From the NCBI RefSeq assembly GCF_014697625.1, contig NZ_JACJSG010000017.1, positions 1-64,000 on the forward strand: DNA of 64,000 nt, written 5' to 3'. Every line of letters begins with the position of its first letter. Within the stretch, counting starts at the first letter, position 1. The translations under genes were made by a program, and so were the position numbers. The notes under the pieces are model-generated. The model had not been told where the DNA came from. It did not search any database and saw only the letters and a list, made by a program, of their open reading frames with translations. This DNA comes from Anabaena azotica FACHB-119 (GTDB taxonomy: Bacteria; Cyanobacteriota; Cyanobacteriia; Cyanobacteriales; Nostocaceae). Shown piece by piece: positions 17,054-26,480 of the stretch.

Positions 17054-18355
17054 ATGAAATTAAATTTTAATAGTTTTTTTCAAGCTTGCAACCCCAGTAA
17101 AACTCTCATTGTCGGGAAACCAGAGGATAAACAATATTATATTGATTTTTCCAAGGTGCGGGGCGGCAAGATTATCGAAGAATTGAAGCGCACAATTAAC
17201 CGACTTTCACCAGAACCAACCTGTCAATTATTTAGTGGACATATTGGTTGTGGCAAATCTACAGAACTACTCCGTCTCAAAACCGAGCTAGAAGAGCAAG
17301 GATTTCATGTAGTGTATTTCGAGTCTAGTCAAATGTTTGATTTGGCTGATGTAGATGTCACAGATATTTTATTAGCAGTAGTTAGGGAAGTAAGCCAAAG
17401 TCTAGAAGCAATTAAAATTAACATCAGACCAGGATATTTTCAAAATCTCTTTAAGGAAGTAGTTGATTTTTTGCAAACACCCCTAGATATTGGCGTAGAG
17501 GCTGAATTGTCTGTGGGTATTGCCAAAATCACAGCCAAGACTAAAGACAGCCCTAAACTGCGTTCTCAATTGCGGCAATATTTAGAACCGCGTACCAATG
17601 GAATATTAGAATCTATCAATCAAGAACTGCTCAAACCTGCTAATGAAAGACTAAGAGAAAAAGGGAAAAGAGGCTTAGTAGTTATTATTGATAATCTCGA
17701 CCGCATTGATAATACCTTAAAAGCTTCCGGTTATTTTCAACCAGAATATTTATTTGTAGAACGAGGCGAACAATTAAACCAGTTAAATTGTCATGTTGTC
17801 TATACAATTCCCTTAGTATTAATATTCTCCAATGCTTTAGGTAGATTAACAAATCGTTTTGGCATTGACCCCAAAGTTTTACCAATGGTTCCGGTACGGC
17901 TGCAAGATGGGAACGCATTTGAGGAAGGAATTACTCTACTACAACAGATGGTAATGGCGAGGGCCTTTCCTGGGGTGAGTTGGGAAGGGAGCCAGCATTT
18001 AATTACACAGGTTTTTGATAGTCCTGAAACCTTGGAGAGACTTTGCTTAGTTAGCGGTGGTCATCTGCGGAATTTACTGATGTTATTGTTTCGCTGTCTG
18101 CAACAAGATGACCCACCAATTTCACGCGACTGTTTAGACAAAGTGATCAAAAAACGCTCCAATGAACTCAGTTTGGCAATTACTCCTGATGAGTGGGAAG
18201 TCCTACAAGAAGTAGCCCAAGGCAAAAGCTTGAGAGGTCATGAAAAATATGACCTTCTACTCCGCAATATGTTTGTATTTGAATATCGAGATGAGGACGG
18301 TTCGTGGTTTGATATTAATCCCATATTGGCGGAGGCGAAGGAATTTCGGTTATAA
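17054..18355 (+). CDS. P-loop ATPase B, partner in STAND/WD40 locus
   Basis: 433 residues. Walker A is SGHIGCGKST near 62-71 and Walker B is GLVVIIDNLDRI near 206-217, in a AAA/STAND-like core preceded by MKLNFNSFFQACNPSKTLIVGKPEDKQYYID. The C-terminus (TPDEWEVLQEVAQGKSLRGHEKYDLLLRNMFVFEYRDEDG) looks like a winged helix. No membrane segment or recognisable catalytic effector. It lies in line between the two WD40 giants, 133 bp before protein C, so a joint function is plausible. The exact family is not recognised. It resembles unnamed cyanobacterial AAA ATPases seen beside large signalling NTPases. Confidence 0.8.
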   Translation: MKLNFNSFFQACNPSKTLIVGKPEDKQYYIDFSKVRGGKIIEELKRTINRLSPEPTCQLFSGHIGCGKSTELLRLKTELEEQGFHVVYFESSQMFDLADVDVTDILLAVVREVSQSLEAIKINIRPGYFQNLFKEVVDFLQTPLDIGVEAELSVGIAKITAKTKDSPKLRSQLRQYLEPRTNGILESINQELLKPANERLREKGKRGLVVIIDNLDRIDNTLKASGYFQPEYLFVERGEQLNQLNCHVVYTIPLVLIFSNALGRLTNRFGIDPKVLPMVPVRLQDGNAFEEGITLLQQMVMARAFPGVSWEGSQHLITQVFDSPETLERLCLVSGGHLRNLLMLLFRCLQQDDPPISRDCLDKVIKKRSNELSLAITPDEWEVLQEVAQGKSLRGHEKYDLLLRNMFVFEYRDEDGSWFDINPILAEAKEFRL

Positions 18356-18394
18356 ATAACACATTCAATAGGTTGTCATTGCTACCCCTGCCAA

Positions 18395-18450
18395 CCTCTG
18401 TGCCTCTGTGGTAAAAATTTATTAAACCACAGAGACACAGAGACACAGAG
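18395..18450. repeat. Hairpin repeat CTCTGTGCCTCTGTGGT / ACCACAGAGACACAGAG
   Basis: Seventeen-base near-perfect arms flank a TAAAAATTTATTAA loop in the spacer between ATPase B and STAND protein C. Similar half-sites occur at 4040 and 55810. It is probably a dispersed repeat, and might act as an RNA hairpin between the two cistrons. Confidence 0.75.
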
Positions 18451-18488
18451 TTAAAAGGTTACAAAACTACTGCCACACAATTCACATT

Positions 18489-21400
18489 ATGAATAATCAC
18501 CATGATGGAGAAATTTTAACGCCAGAAAACGAGACTGCATTACAAACTCTAGTCAGAGCAATTACCTTTTCTCAGGGAGAATTTTCGCTGATTTTATTAC
18601 GCTGTAATTATACTGATTTACGTAGGCGAATTACCAGAAGACTCCACGAACTTTGTCCTATAGAAATACGGGAAATTACCTTACAAAAATCAGTGACAAC
18701 GCTGTATACCAGCCTAGCTGAAAAATTAGGTGAAGAACAGCCACCAGCGTTAATGGTGTTTGGTTTGGAGGAAGCGGAAGATATTGATACAGTACTGAAT
18801 GCAGCTAACCGGGTACGAGAGGAGTTTAGAAATAACTTTCGTTTTCCTGTTTTATTATGGGTAAATGACCAAGTTCTGCAAAAGTTGATTCGGTTAGCCA
18901 CTGATTTAGAAAGTTGGTCTACTACTGTCGTATTTGCAAGTTCCACCTATGAGTTAGTTGATTTAATTGAACAAATCACCGATGAGATATTTCATGGTGA
19001 TATTATCCCTACTGTTCAGGTTTGTTGGGAATTAACACAGGCTAACCAAGATTTACAGCATTGGGGAGTGGAATTAAACCCAACTTTGCGAGCTAGTTTG
19101 GCATTTGTAGAGGGTTGGTATGAATATCTACATGATCATATAGATGCTGCTTTAGAAAATTATCAACAGAGTTTAGAGTTTTGGCAAGCAAATCATCATT
19201 TAAAAAGGCAAGGTATTTTATCATATCATTTGGGTTTGGCTTGGGAACGTCAGGCGCAAAAGCAGCAGGTAGGTTGGAAAACAGCTAGAGATTATTTCCA
19301 AGCAGCTATTACAATATTAGAAGCAGGACAATTTAGCAATTTAGTTGCCAAGTATATTAATAAATTGGGTGAGGTACTGCGACATTTGCAAGCTTGGGAT
19401 GAGTTGCAAATTCTGGCACAAAAATCTTTGCAGCTACAGCAAAATTATGGTTCAGCCTTGCAGGTAGCTCAATGTTATGGCTTTTTGGCTGAGGTGGCTT
19501 TAAATAAATTGCGGTGGTATGAAGCGCAGAAATTCGCTCAACAAGCATTACAAAACAGTGAAAGTATATCTCATGAGCCAATTAATGAGCGTGGTTTGTA
19601 TCGGTTGATTTTGGCAAGCTCTCAATATGGTTTACAACAAATTGGTGAGGCTATTACTAATTTAGAGTTAGCTAAAGATGAGAGCAATCATCAATATAAT
19701 CCCAGGCTTTATATTAAAATTTTAGAAACTTTGCGTCGTTGGTATTTTGATGCAGGCGAATATCTCAAAGCTTTTAGGTTGAAGTTGCTGCAATTACAAA
19801 TAGAACAACAATATAAGTTTAGAGCATTTGTTGGTGCTTCTTATCTGAATCCCCAACGTCAAGAGATTAATACTGCACAGTTGTCAGGCATAAAGGCAGA
19901 AACAATTGCTGATGAAATTAGGGCTTCTGGGCGGGAATTAGATGTTGATGGACTAAGAAATAAGATTAGTAGTAATCAACATAAATTAATTGTGATTCAT
20001 GGTCAATCTGGGGTAGGTAAAAGTTCAATTTTACAAGCGGGTTTAATCCCTGCTTTGCAGCAAGAATCTATACAAGCGCGAGATGCTTTACCTGTTTTGG
20101 TGCGGGTTTATTCAGATTGGGTGGGAGTGTTGGGACGGCGTTTGTCAGAGGTTTATGAGACGTTGCGGGGAGATAAGTTAGCTGTTGAGTTAAACTCAAC
20201 CGCAGTGATGATTGAGCAATTACACCAGAATAATCAACGCAATTTGCTGACAGTGTTAATTTTTGATCAATTTGAAGAGTTCTTCTTTGTTTATCAAGAT
20301 AAAGCACAACGGCGAGACTTTTATAAATTTTTGCAGATTTGTTTAGATATTCCTTTTGTGAAGGTTGTGCTGTCTTTGCGGGAAGATTATTTACATTATT
20401 TATTAGAGTTAGAACGTTTATTTGATTTGGGTGCTGTTAATAATAATATCTTAGATAAGAGTATACGTTATTATTTAGGTAATTTTTCGATAGAAAATAC
20501 TAAAAAAGTTATTCAAAGTTTGACTGAGAGAACCGAGTTTCATTTAGATGATGGACTGATTGAGCGATTAGTTAGTGATTTAGCAGGGGAATTGGCAGAA
20601 GTCAGACCGATTGAGTTGCAAATTGTGGGGGCGCAGTTACAAACTGAGAATATCACTACTTTAGAACAGTATCGGCGAGCAGGTACTAAAGAAAAACTGG
20701 TTGAGCGATTTTTAGAAGATGTAATTAAAGATTGTGGTGTGGACAATGAACGGGCTGCGCGATTAGTTTTATATTTACTTACAGATGAAAATGGCACAAG
20801 ACCGCTAAAAACTCGTGCTGAGTTGGTAGATAATTTGGCGGCAGAAGTTGATAAATTAGATTTGGTTTTAGAGATTTTTGTTCAGTCTGGGTTAGTATTG
20901 TTGTTACCAGAATTACCTGCTGACCGTTATCAATTGGTGCATGATTATTTAGTGGCTGTTATTCGGCAGCAGCAGGGGAATGAAATATTAGAAGAGTTAA
21001 AGAAAACACAAGCGCAGTTAAAGCAGGAACAAGAAGCAAGGCAGATATTAGAGGAGGCTAAAAAAGAAGCTGAGGAGAAAATTAAGCAAGGGCGTAGGAG
21101 TTTAAAAGTAAGTTCTAGTTTAGCAATAGGTTTGTTGATATTTGCTGGTTTAGCTTATGTGTATGCGGTGAATCAGGTTAATCGGGCAAATGATGCTAAT
21201 GCAAAATACAATACAGCAAATACAAGCTTACAAGAAACGAAAAAGCAACAAGAAGAATTAATAAAGAATGCAAAAAATTTAGAAGATAAAAAGAAAGATG
21301 CAGAAGCAAGGTTGACAGAAGCACGGAAGAATACACAAAATGCAAATTCAAATCTAAAAGCTGCTCAAGCAAAATTGGATCAAGAACAGCAGCAAGCAAA

Positions 21401-23369
21401 AAAATTAAAAAACGATAACGCCGAAGCGAAAAAAAGAGTTGACGCAGCCCAGTCAAATGTAATAGAGGCTAGAAAGAAAACAGAAGAGGCACAAAGACAG
21501 CAACGAGATGCAGAAAATAAAGCTAAACAAGCTAATGAAACCTTAAAAAAAGCAAATTTAGCATTGAAACAGGCGCAAGCAGCCCAACAGGAAGCACAGA
21601 AGGGAACAGAACTAGAACGGTCGGGGGTAAATGCTTTAAGACAGTTTGAATATGCAGAGTTGGAAGCTTTGGTGTCGGCAATGAAGAGTGCTAAAGATTT
21701 GAAAACATTGGTTAAAGATGGTCGTTCTCTGGAAAAATACCCAGCTATTAGCCCGATGTTTGCCTTGGATAGTATTTTAAGCAAGATTCAAGAACTCAAT
21801 CAATTGAAAGGGCATCAGGGCTGGGTCAATAGTGCGAGTTTCAGCCCCGACGGCAAAACCATCGCCACCGCCTCCTCTGACAACACAGCGCGGTTGTGGA
21901 CAGCCCAGGGGCAACTGTTACGCGAATTGAAAGGGCATCAGGGCATTGTCTTAAGTGCGAGTTTCAGCCCCGACGGCAAAACCATCGCCACCGCCTCTTC
22001 TGACAAAACAGCGCGGTTGTGGACAGCCGACGGGCAACTGTTACGGGAATTGCAAGGGCATCAGGGCAGTGTCTATAGTGTGAGTTTCAGCCCTGATGGC
22101 AAAACCATCGCCACCGCCTCTTCTGACAAAACAGCGCGGTTGTGGACAGCCGACGGGCAACTGTTACGGGAATTGCAAGGGCATCAGGGCTGGGTCAGAA
22201 GTGTGAGTTTCAGCCCGGACGGCAAAACCATCGCCACCGCTTCCGATGACAAGACAGCGCGGTTGTGGACAGCCCAGGGGCAACTGTTAAGGGAATTGCA
22301 AGGGCATCAGGGCATTGTCTTAAGTGTGAGTTTCAGTCCCGACGGCAAAACCATCACCACCGCCTCCTCTGACAAAACAGCGCGGTTGTGGACAGCCCAG
22401 GGGCAACTGTTACGCGAATTGCAAGGGCATCAGGGCTGGGTCAATAGTGTGAGTTTCAGCCCCGACGGCAAAACCATCGCCACCGCCTCCGATGACAACA
22501 CAGCGCGGTTGTGGACAACCGAGGGGCAACTGTTACGCGAATTGCAAGGGCATCAGGGCTGGGTCAATAGTGTGAGTTTCAGCCCTGACGGCAAAACCAT
22601 CGCCACCGCCTCCTCTGACAAGACAGCACGGTTGTGGACAACCGACGGGAAACTGTTACGCGAATTGCAAGGGCATCAGGGCAGTGTCTATAGTGTGAGT
22701 TTCAGCCCCGACGGCAAAACCATCGCCACCGCCTCCTCTGACAACACAGCGCGGTTGTGGACAGCCCAGGGGCAACTGTTACGCGAATTGCAAGGGCATC
22801 AGGGCTGGGTCAGAAGTGTGAGTTTCAGCCCCGACGGCAAAACCATCGCCACCGCCTCCTCTGACAACACAGCGCGGTTGTGGACAGCCCAGGGGCAACT
22901 GTTACGGGAATTGCGAGGGCATCAGAGCTGGGTCTATAGTGTGAGTTTCAGCCCCGACGGCAAAATCATCGCCACCGCCTCCTCTGACAAGACAGCGCGG
23001 TTGTGGACATCTGACGGGAAACTGTTACGCGAATTGAAAGGGCATCAGGGCAGGGTCTATAGTGTGAGTTTCAGCCCTGACGGCAAAATCATCGCCACCG
23101 CCTCCTCTGACGGGACAGCGCGGTTGTGGACAGCCCAGGGGCAACTGTTACGGGAATTGAAAGGGCATCAGGGCATTGTCTTAAGTATGAGTTTCAGCCC
23201 CGACGGCAAAATCATCGCCACCGCCTCCTCTGACAAGACAGCGCGGTTGTGGCCTGTGGAGAGTTTAGACCAGTTGTTGCTGCGGGGTTGTAAGTGGTTG
23301 CGATATTATGTGAAAAATCCAACTGCGAGTGAGGAGGATAGAAAATTGTGTGTGGGAATTACGGAGTAA
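18489..23369 (+). CDS. TPR-STAND NTPase-TM-coiled coil-WD40 giant protein C
   Basis: 1626 residues, paralogous to protein A over the first 850 (same N-terminal domain, TPR-like region, Walker A HGQSGVGKSS near 505, Walker B LIFDQFEEFFF near 590). It then differs. A membrane helix (SLAIGLLIFAGLAYVYAV, about 876-893) and a long Ala/Lys/Gln coiled coil (about 895-1045) come before the WD region, so NTPase and propellers may lie on opposite membrane sides or the protein is anchored. Twelve WD repeats of exactly 41 residues (1108-1599) are almost identical to each other. Differences concentrate after GHQG (WVN, IVL, SVY, WVR, RVY) and in the linker (TAQGQ, TADGQ, TTEGQ, TSDGK). The tail ESLDQLLLRGCKWL matches protein A. 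Confidence 0.92.
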   Translation: MNNHHDGEILTPENETALQTLVRAITFSQGEFSLILLRCNYTDLRRRITRRLHELCPIEIREITLQKSVTTLYTSLAEKLGEEQPPALMVFGLEEAEDIDTVLNAANRVREEFRNNFRFPVLLWVNDQVLQKLIRLATDLESWSTTVVFASSTYELVDLIEQITDEIFHGDIIPTVQVCWELTQANQDLQHWGVELNPTLRASLAFVEGWYEYLHDHIDAALENYQQSLEFWQANHHLKRQGILSYHLGLAWERQAQKQQVGWKTARDYFQAAITILEAGQFSNLVAKYINKLGEVLRHLQAWDELQILAQKSLQLQQNYGSALQVAQCYGFLAEVALNKLRWYEAQKFAQQALQNSESISHEPINERGLYRLILASSQYGLQQIGEAITNLELAKDESNHQYNPRLYIKILETLRRWYFDAGEYLKAFRLKLLQLQIEQQYKFRAFVGASYLNPQRQEINTAQLSGIKAETIADEIRASGRELDVDGLRNKISSNQHKLIVIHGQSGVGKSSILQAGLIPALQQESIQARDALPVLVRVYSDWVGVLGRRLSEVYETLRGDKLAVELNSTAVMIEQLHQNNQRNLLTVLIFDQFEEFFFVYQDKAQRRDFYKFLQICLDIPFVKVVLSLREDYLHYLLELERLFDLGAVNNNILDKSIRYYLGNFSIENTKKVIQSLTERTEFHLDDGLIERLVSDLAGELAEVRPIELQIVGAQLQTENITTLEQYRRAGTKEKLVERFLEDVIKDCGVDNERAARLVLYLLTDENGTRPLKTRAELVDNLAAEVDKLDLVLEIFVQSGLVLLLPELPADRYQLVHDYLVAVIRQQQGNEILEELKKTQAQLKQEQEARQILEEAKKEAEEKIKQGRRSLKVSSSLAIGLLIFAGLAYVYAVNQVNRANDANAKYNTANTSLQETKKQQEELIKNAKNLEDKKKDAEARLTEARKNTQNANSNLKAAQAKLDQEQQQAKKLKNDNAEAKKRVDAAQSNVIEARKKTEEAQRQQRDAENKAKQANETLKKANLALKQAQAAQQEAQKGTELERSGVNALRQFEYAELEALVSAMKSAKDLKTLVKDGRSLEKYPAISPMFALDSILSKIQELNQLKGHQGWVNSASFSPDGKTIATASSDNTARLWTAQGQLLRELKGHQGIVLSASFSPDGKTIATASSDKTARLWTADGQLLRELQGHQGSVYSVSFSPDGKTIATASSDKTARLWTADGQLLRELQGHQGWVRSVSFSPDGKTIATASDDKTARLWTAQGQLLRELQGHQGIVLSVSFSPDGKTITTASSDKTARLWTAQGQLLRELQGHQGWVNSVSFSPDGKTIATASDDNTARLWTTEGQLLRELQGHQGWVNSVSFSPDGKTIATASSDKTARLWTTDGKLLRELQGHQGSVYSVSFSPDGKTIATASSDNTARLWTAQGQLLRELQGHQGWVRSVSFSPDGKTIATASSDNTARLWTAQGQLLRELRGHQSWVYSVSFSPDGKIIATASSDKTARLWTSDGKLLRELKGHQGRVYSVSFSPDGKIIATASSDGTARLWTAQGQLLRELKGHQGIVLSMSFSPDGKIIATASSDKTARLWPVESLDQLLLRGCKWLRYYVKNPTASEEDRKLCVGITE
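21810..23285 (+). repeat. Twelve tandem 123-bp WD40-coding units, nearly identical at DNA level
   Basis: Each 123-bp unit encodes one 41-residue WD repeat starting GHQG. The array is visibly richer in G+C (GCCACCGCCTCC, GACGGCAAAACCATCGCC) than the AT-rich 5' part of the gene. Units differ at only a few codons, indicating recent amplification or ongoing homogenisation. Copy number is likely to vary between strains and to be mis-assembled from short reads. Confidence 0.95.
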
Positions 23370-23481
23370 CCCACCCCTAACCCCTCCCAGGAGGGGAACT
23401 GGAGATGAGGGGGATGAGGGAGATGAGGGAGTAACCCACCCCTAGCCCCTCCCAGGAGGGGAACTGGAGATGAGGGGGATT
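23366..23481. repeat. Direct repeat with CCCCTCCCAGGAGGGG palindrome
   Basis: Two copies of a roughly 50-bp unit (TAACCCACCCCTAACCCCTC... to GGAGATGAGGGGGA) are separated by a GAGGGAGATGA linker. The first begins at the stop codon of the WD40 gene. Each unit holds the hairpin CCCCTCC-CA-GGAGGGG. The second is followed by TTTTTT, so it could double as a terminator. Confidence 0.85.
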
Positions 23482-23544
23482 TTTTGTGGTTTTGTGAGCG
23501 ATCGCACCACATGAAATAATAGATGCGATCGCCTACACCATCAA

Positions 23545-24909
23545 CTACACCTCAACAGGATTTTTGGTTTTTTGATGCTGTGCAGTAGCAATTAACCATT
23601 TACCGCCAGAAGGTGCTAAGGTGACACCTCGGCGGATGGGTTTGACTGGATAGTTATCCACTAATGCTAAATCTAGATTTTTTAGCACTGTCGCCAACAC
23701 CAATTTCATCTCATACAAGGCAAAAGCCATTCCCAAACAGCGCCGATTACTGCCCCCAAAGGGTAGATACTCGTATAGGGAATACTGCTTTTCTAAAAAC
23801 CGTTCTGGCTGAAACTCTTGCGGTTGGGGATATAAATCTGGTCGGCGGTGCATTAAATAAATGCAGCCTACAAGCATTGTTCCCGGTGCAAATTCATAAC
23901 CACCTATTTCTAGAGGTGTCTTGACAATACGCGGAATAGTAACCATCGCAATGGGGTAAATGCGTAATGTCTCCTGACATACAGCCGTTAAATAAGGTAG
24001 GCGAGTGAGTTCGTTTAAGTCGCCTTCACCAAAATTATCTAACTCAGCCACAAGTTTTTCACGCACTGACGGTAGTTTGTGAATCCAGTATAAAGCCCAT
24101 GTCAAAGCTGAGGCGGTGGTTTCATGACCAGCGACTAACAAAGTCATCAATTCATCACGTAACTCGACATCGGTCATGGGTTCGCCATTTTCATCCCGCG
24201 CCGCCATCATTAAGGTCAGAATATCAGTCCGCGATGGGTCTGGATGATCTCTGCGGTCTTGAATTTCCGCATAAAGCAGTTGGTCGATTTCCTCTCGTTG
24301 ACGCAAGAAATTTCCCCAAGGACTCCAGCGACCTAAATCTACTTGTAATGCAGGGAAAAAGGACAGAGACGCACGCAAGCCAGAAGCAGTTAAATCTAAA
24401 ATGTCACACAAGCGTTTTTCTAGTTTGGTGTAACGTTCTCCTGCACTTAAACCAAAAACTGCTTGTAAAATTACCCGCAAGGCGATTTCCTGCATGGAAT
24501 TACGCACAGAGAAAGGTTGACCAAGTTTCCAGTTACTGATAACTTCTGTGGTGATGTTAGTAATGATATCACCGTAAGCTTTCATCCTTTCGCCATGAAA
24601 AGGTGGCGTTAATAACTTACGCTGACGTTGGTGAGTTTCTCCAGACAGCAACAGTAAAGAGTTTTCCCCTAATAAAGGTTGTAAAATTTGCGCTGAAGCT
24701 CTAGCATCTAACTGTTCTAATGGCGCAGTAAAAAGTTGCTGTACTGCTTGAGGATTACTTAAAAACACCATTGGCTGTTGATTAGTTAGCCACAGTGTAA
24801 AACAATCACCGTGAGCTTTGGCAGATGCTTCCATTAATTGCAATGGCTGATAAATCCACTGCAATAGCTGTATAAATTTTGGGCTTTGTGGACTATCTGG
24901 AAGTTTCAT
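23545..24909 (-). CDS. Cytochrome P450, CYP110-type
   Basis: 454 residues. The start ATG at 24909 (MKLPDSPQSP) has AGGAG 8 nt upstream; an upstream in-frame start would add 10 residues. P450 signatures: I-helix AGHETTASALTWALY, K-helix ETLRIYP, PERF, and the heme-binding loop FGGSNRRCLGMAFALYE with the thiolate Cys. The N-terminus and overall sequence resemble cyanobacterial CYP110, a family linked to fatty-acid or alkane hydroxylation. No ferredoxin partner is adjacent. Transcribed convergently with the WD40 gene. Confidence 0.93.
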   Translation of the reverse strand: MKLPDSPQSPKFIQLLQWIYQPLQLMEASAKAHGDCFTLWLTNQQPMVFLSNPQAVQQLFTAPLEQLDARASAQILQPLLGENSLLLLSGETHQRQRKLLTPPFHGERMKAYGDIITNITTEVISNWKLGQPFSVRNSMQEIALRVILQAVFGLSAGERYTKLEKRLCDILDLTASGLRASLSFFPALQVDLGRWSPWGNFLRQREEIDQLLYAEIQDRRDHPDPSRTDILTLMMAARDENGEPMTDVELRDELMTLLVAGHETTASALTWALYWIHKLPSVREKLVAELDNFGEGDLNELTRLPYLTAVCQETLRIYPIAMVTIPRIVKTPLEIGGYEFAPGTMLVGCIYLMHRRPDLYPQPQEFQPERFLEKQYSLYEYLPFGGSNRRCLGMAFALYEMKLVLATVLKNLDLALVDNYPVKPIRRGVTLAPSGGKWLIATAQHQKTKNPVEV

Positions 24910-25063
24910 GACAAATGCTCCTATTGGCACTATCTCCACTAAGCTAACAGAAGTAGAAATAACTGGAAAATTTATTGATAAAATCTATCCCTGGATATTT
25001 TGGATTAATAGGCGATCGCCACTAGAATAACCTAGTTAATTAAATTTTTTATACCTAATTTAT

Positions 25064-26362
25064 ATGGTAGACAGTTATATTGTTGAACTATTTGTAATTG
25101 GTCTACTTTTGCTAGTCGTTACATTAGGCTCTGGTTGGATTTCGCGTTTACCTCTATCTTTTTCGCTGATATATTTATTTGTAGGTATAATTCTTGGCCC
25201 TTACGGCTTTAATTTAATAAGATTACGGCAAGATGATGTATTTAATGCCTCATTACTAGAGAAGATTACAGAATTTGTGGTTATTGTTTCCGTCTTTAGT
25301 TGTGGATTAAAAATTATCAATCCATTTAGACGTGGTGTTTGGGATATTACAAGCCGTCTCATCGGCTTTTTAATGCCTATTTCCATTGTTGGCATCGCCC
25401 TTGTAAGTAGATTTTTATTAGGTATGGGTTGGGGAGAAGCTATATTATTAGGAGCGATTCTTGCCCCTACAGACCCAGTATTAGCTTCAGAAGTTCAACT
25501 AACAGATATTAATGATAAAGATGAGTTACGCTTCGGTTTAACTTCCGAGGGTGGGCTAAATGACGCTTTAGCTTTTCCCTTTGTTTATTTTGGACTGTTT
25601 GCCATTAAAGATAACAATTGGCACAACTGGTTTAAACAATGGGTGGCAGTTGATTTAATTTGGGCGATCGCTGCTGGTTTGGTTATGGGTTTTATTGTCG
25701 GTAAAGCCATAGTTTGGATTGACCAGAAAGTGCAAAATCGCCGTTCTGCTGATGCCTTGATGGAGGATTTTGTCGCTATTAGTGCAATTTTATTAACCTA
25801 TTCTCTCACGGAAATTGTTAATGGTTATGGATTTTTGGCGGTATTTATTGCTGGTTTAGTCGTCCAAGATAGTTATAGCAACCCTGAAAGACCATTAGCA
25901 CAATTAGAATTTGTCGAACGATTAGAAAAACTCTTAGAAATTGGGACAATTTTATTATTAGGTTCAATATTGTTATGGCAACCTATAGTTAACTATGGCT
26001 ATCAGTCATTCATCATCATGATTTTCCTATTCTTAATTATTAGACCTGTGGGAGCCTGGATCAGCACCATTGGCAAACGTCCTTTAGACTCCCACCGCCG
26101 CAACTTCCATCCGGGAACCCGTTGGTTATTTGGCTGGTTTGGGATTCGTGGTGTTGGTTCCTTATATTATCTTGCCTACTCTTTAGGTAATGGTTTAAAA
26201 GACGAAGCAGGCGAACAAATTGCTTGGATAACCTACACCACAGTGGTAGTTTCTGTGATTATACATGGCATCTCTACTACGCCCTTAATGAATTGGTACG
26301 AACGCAGCATTGCAAAAGAGAAGAAAATTGCTGCACCGGAAACTTTGAGTGAGGTAGAGTAG
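25064..26362 (+). CDS. Cation:proton antiporter (CPA1/NhaP type)
   Basis: 432 residues with about 12 hydrophobic helices. The family motifs LGAILAPTDPVLASEVQ and TSEGGLNDALAFPFVYFGL place the ion-binding aspartates in the usual helices. FGIRGVGSLYYL near 365 is also typical. Exchange of Na+ or K+ for H+ at the cytoplasmic membrane is expected; ion specificity cannot be read from sequence. Monocistronic, divergent from the P450. Confidence 0.92.
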   Translation: MVDSYIVELFVIGLLLLVVTLGSGWISRLPLSFSLIYLFVGIILGPYGFNLIRLRQDDVFNASLLEKITEFVVIVSVFSCGLKIINPFRRGVWDITSRLIGFLMPISIVGIALVSRFLLGMGWGEAILLGAILAPTDPVLASEVQLTDINDKDELRFGLTSEGGLNDALAFPFVYFGLFAIKDNNWHNWFKQWVAVDLIWAIAAGLVMGFIVGKAIVWIDQKVQNRRSADALMEDFVAISAILLTYSLTEIVNGYGFLAVFIAGLVVQDSYSNPERPLAQLEFVERLEKLLEIGTILLLGSILLWQPIVNYGYQSFIIMIFLFLIIRPVGAWISTIGKRPLDSHRRNFHPGTRWLFGWFGIRGVGSLYYLAYSLGNGLKDEAGEQIAWITYTTVVVSVIIHGISTTPLMNWYERSIAKEKKIAAPETLSEVE

Positions 26363-26480
26363 GTTGAGTGCTGGGGACTGGGCTAAATAGAGGGGTTTTT
26401 CAGCCTCTCTCCTTTTAGGGGAGAGGTTTGGAGAGGGGTCAAATCTTATCTATCGAACTCACATGAATACTCAGCACTCC

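Noticed and set aside
21380..21784. Long minus-strand ORFs inside the STAND/WD40 genes (for example 134 and 112 codons)
   Set aside because: They are antisense shadows of coiled-coil and WD-repeat codons, with no ribosome sites or recognisable domains.
12080..23369. Recent whole-gene duplication of the two WD40 giants
   Set aside because: The N-terminal halves are diverged at DNA level and only one paralog has the membrane helix and long coiled coil, so the duplication is old; only the second array is recent.
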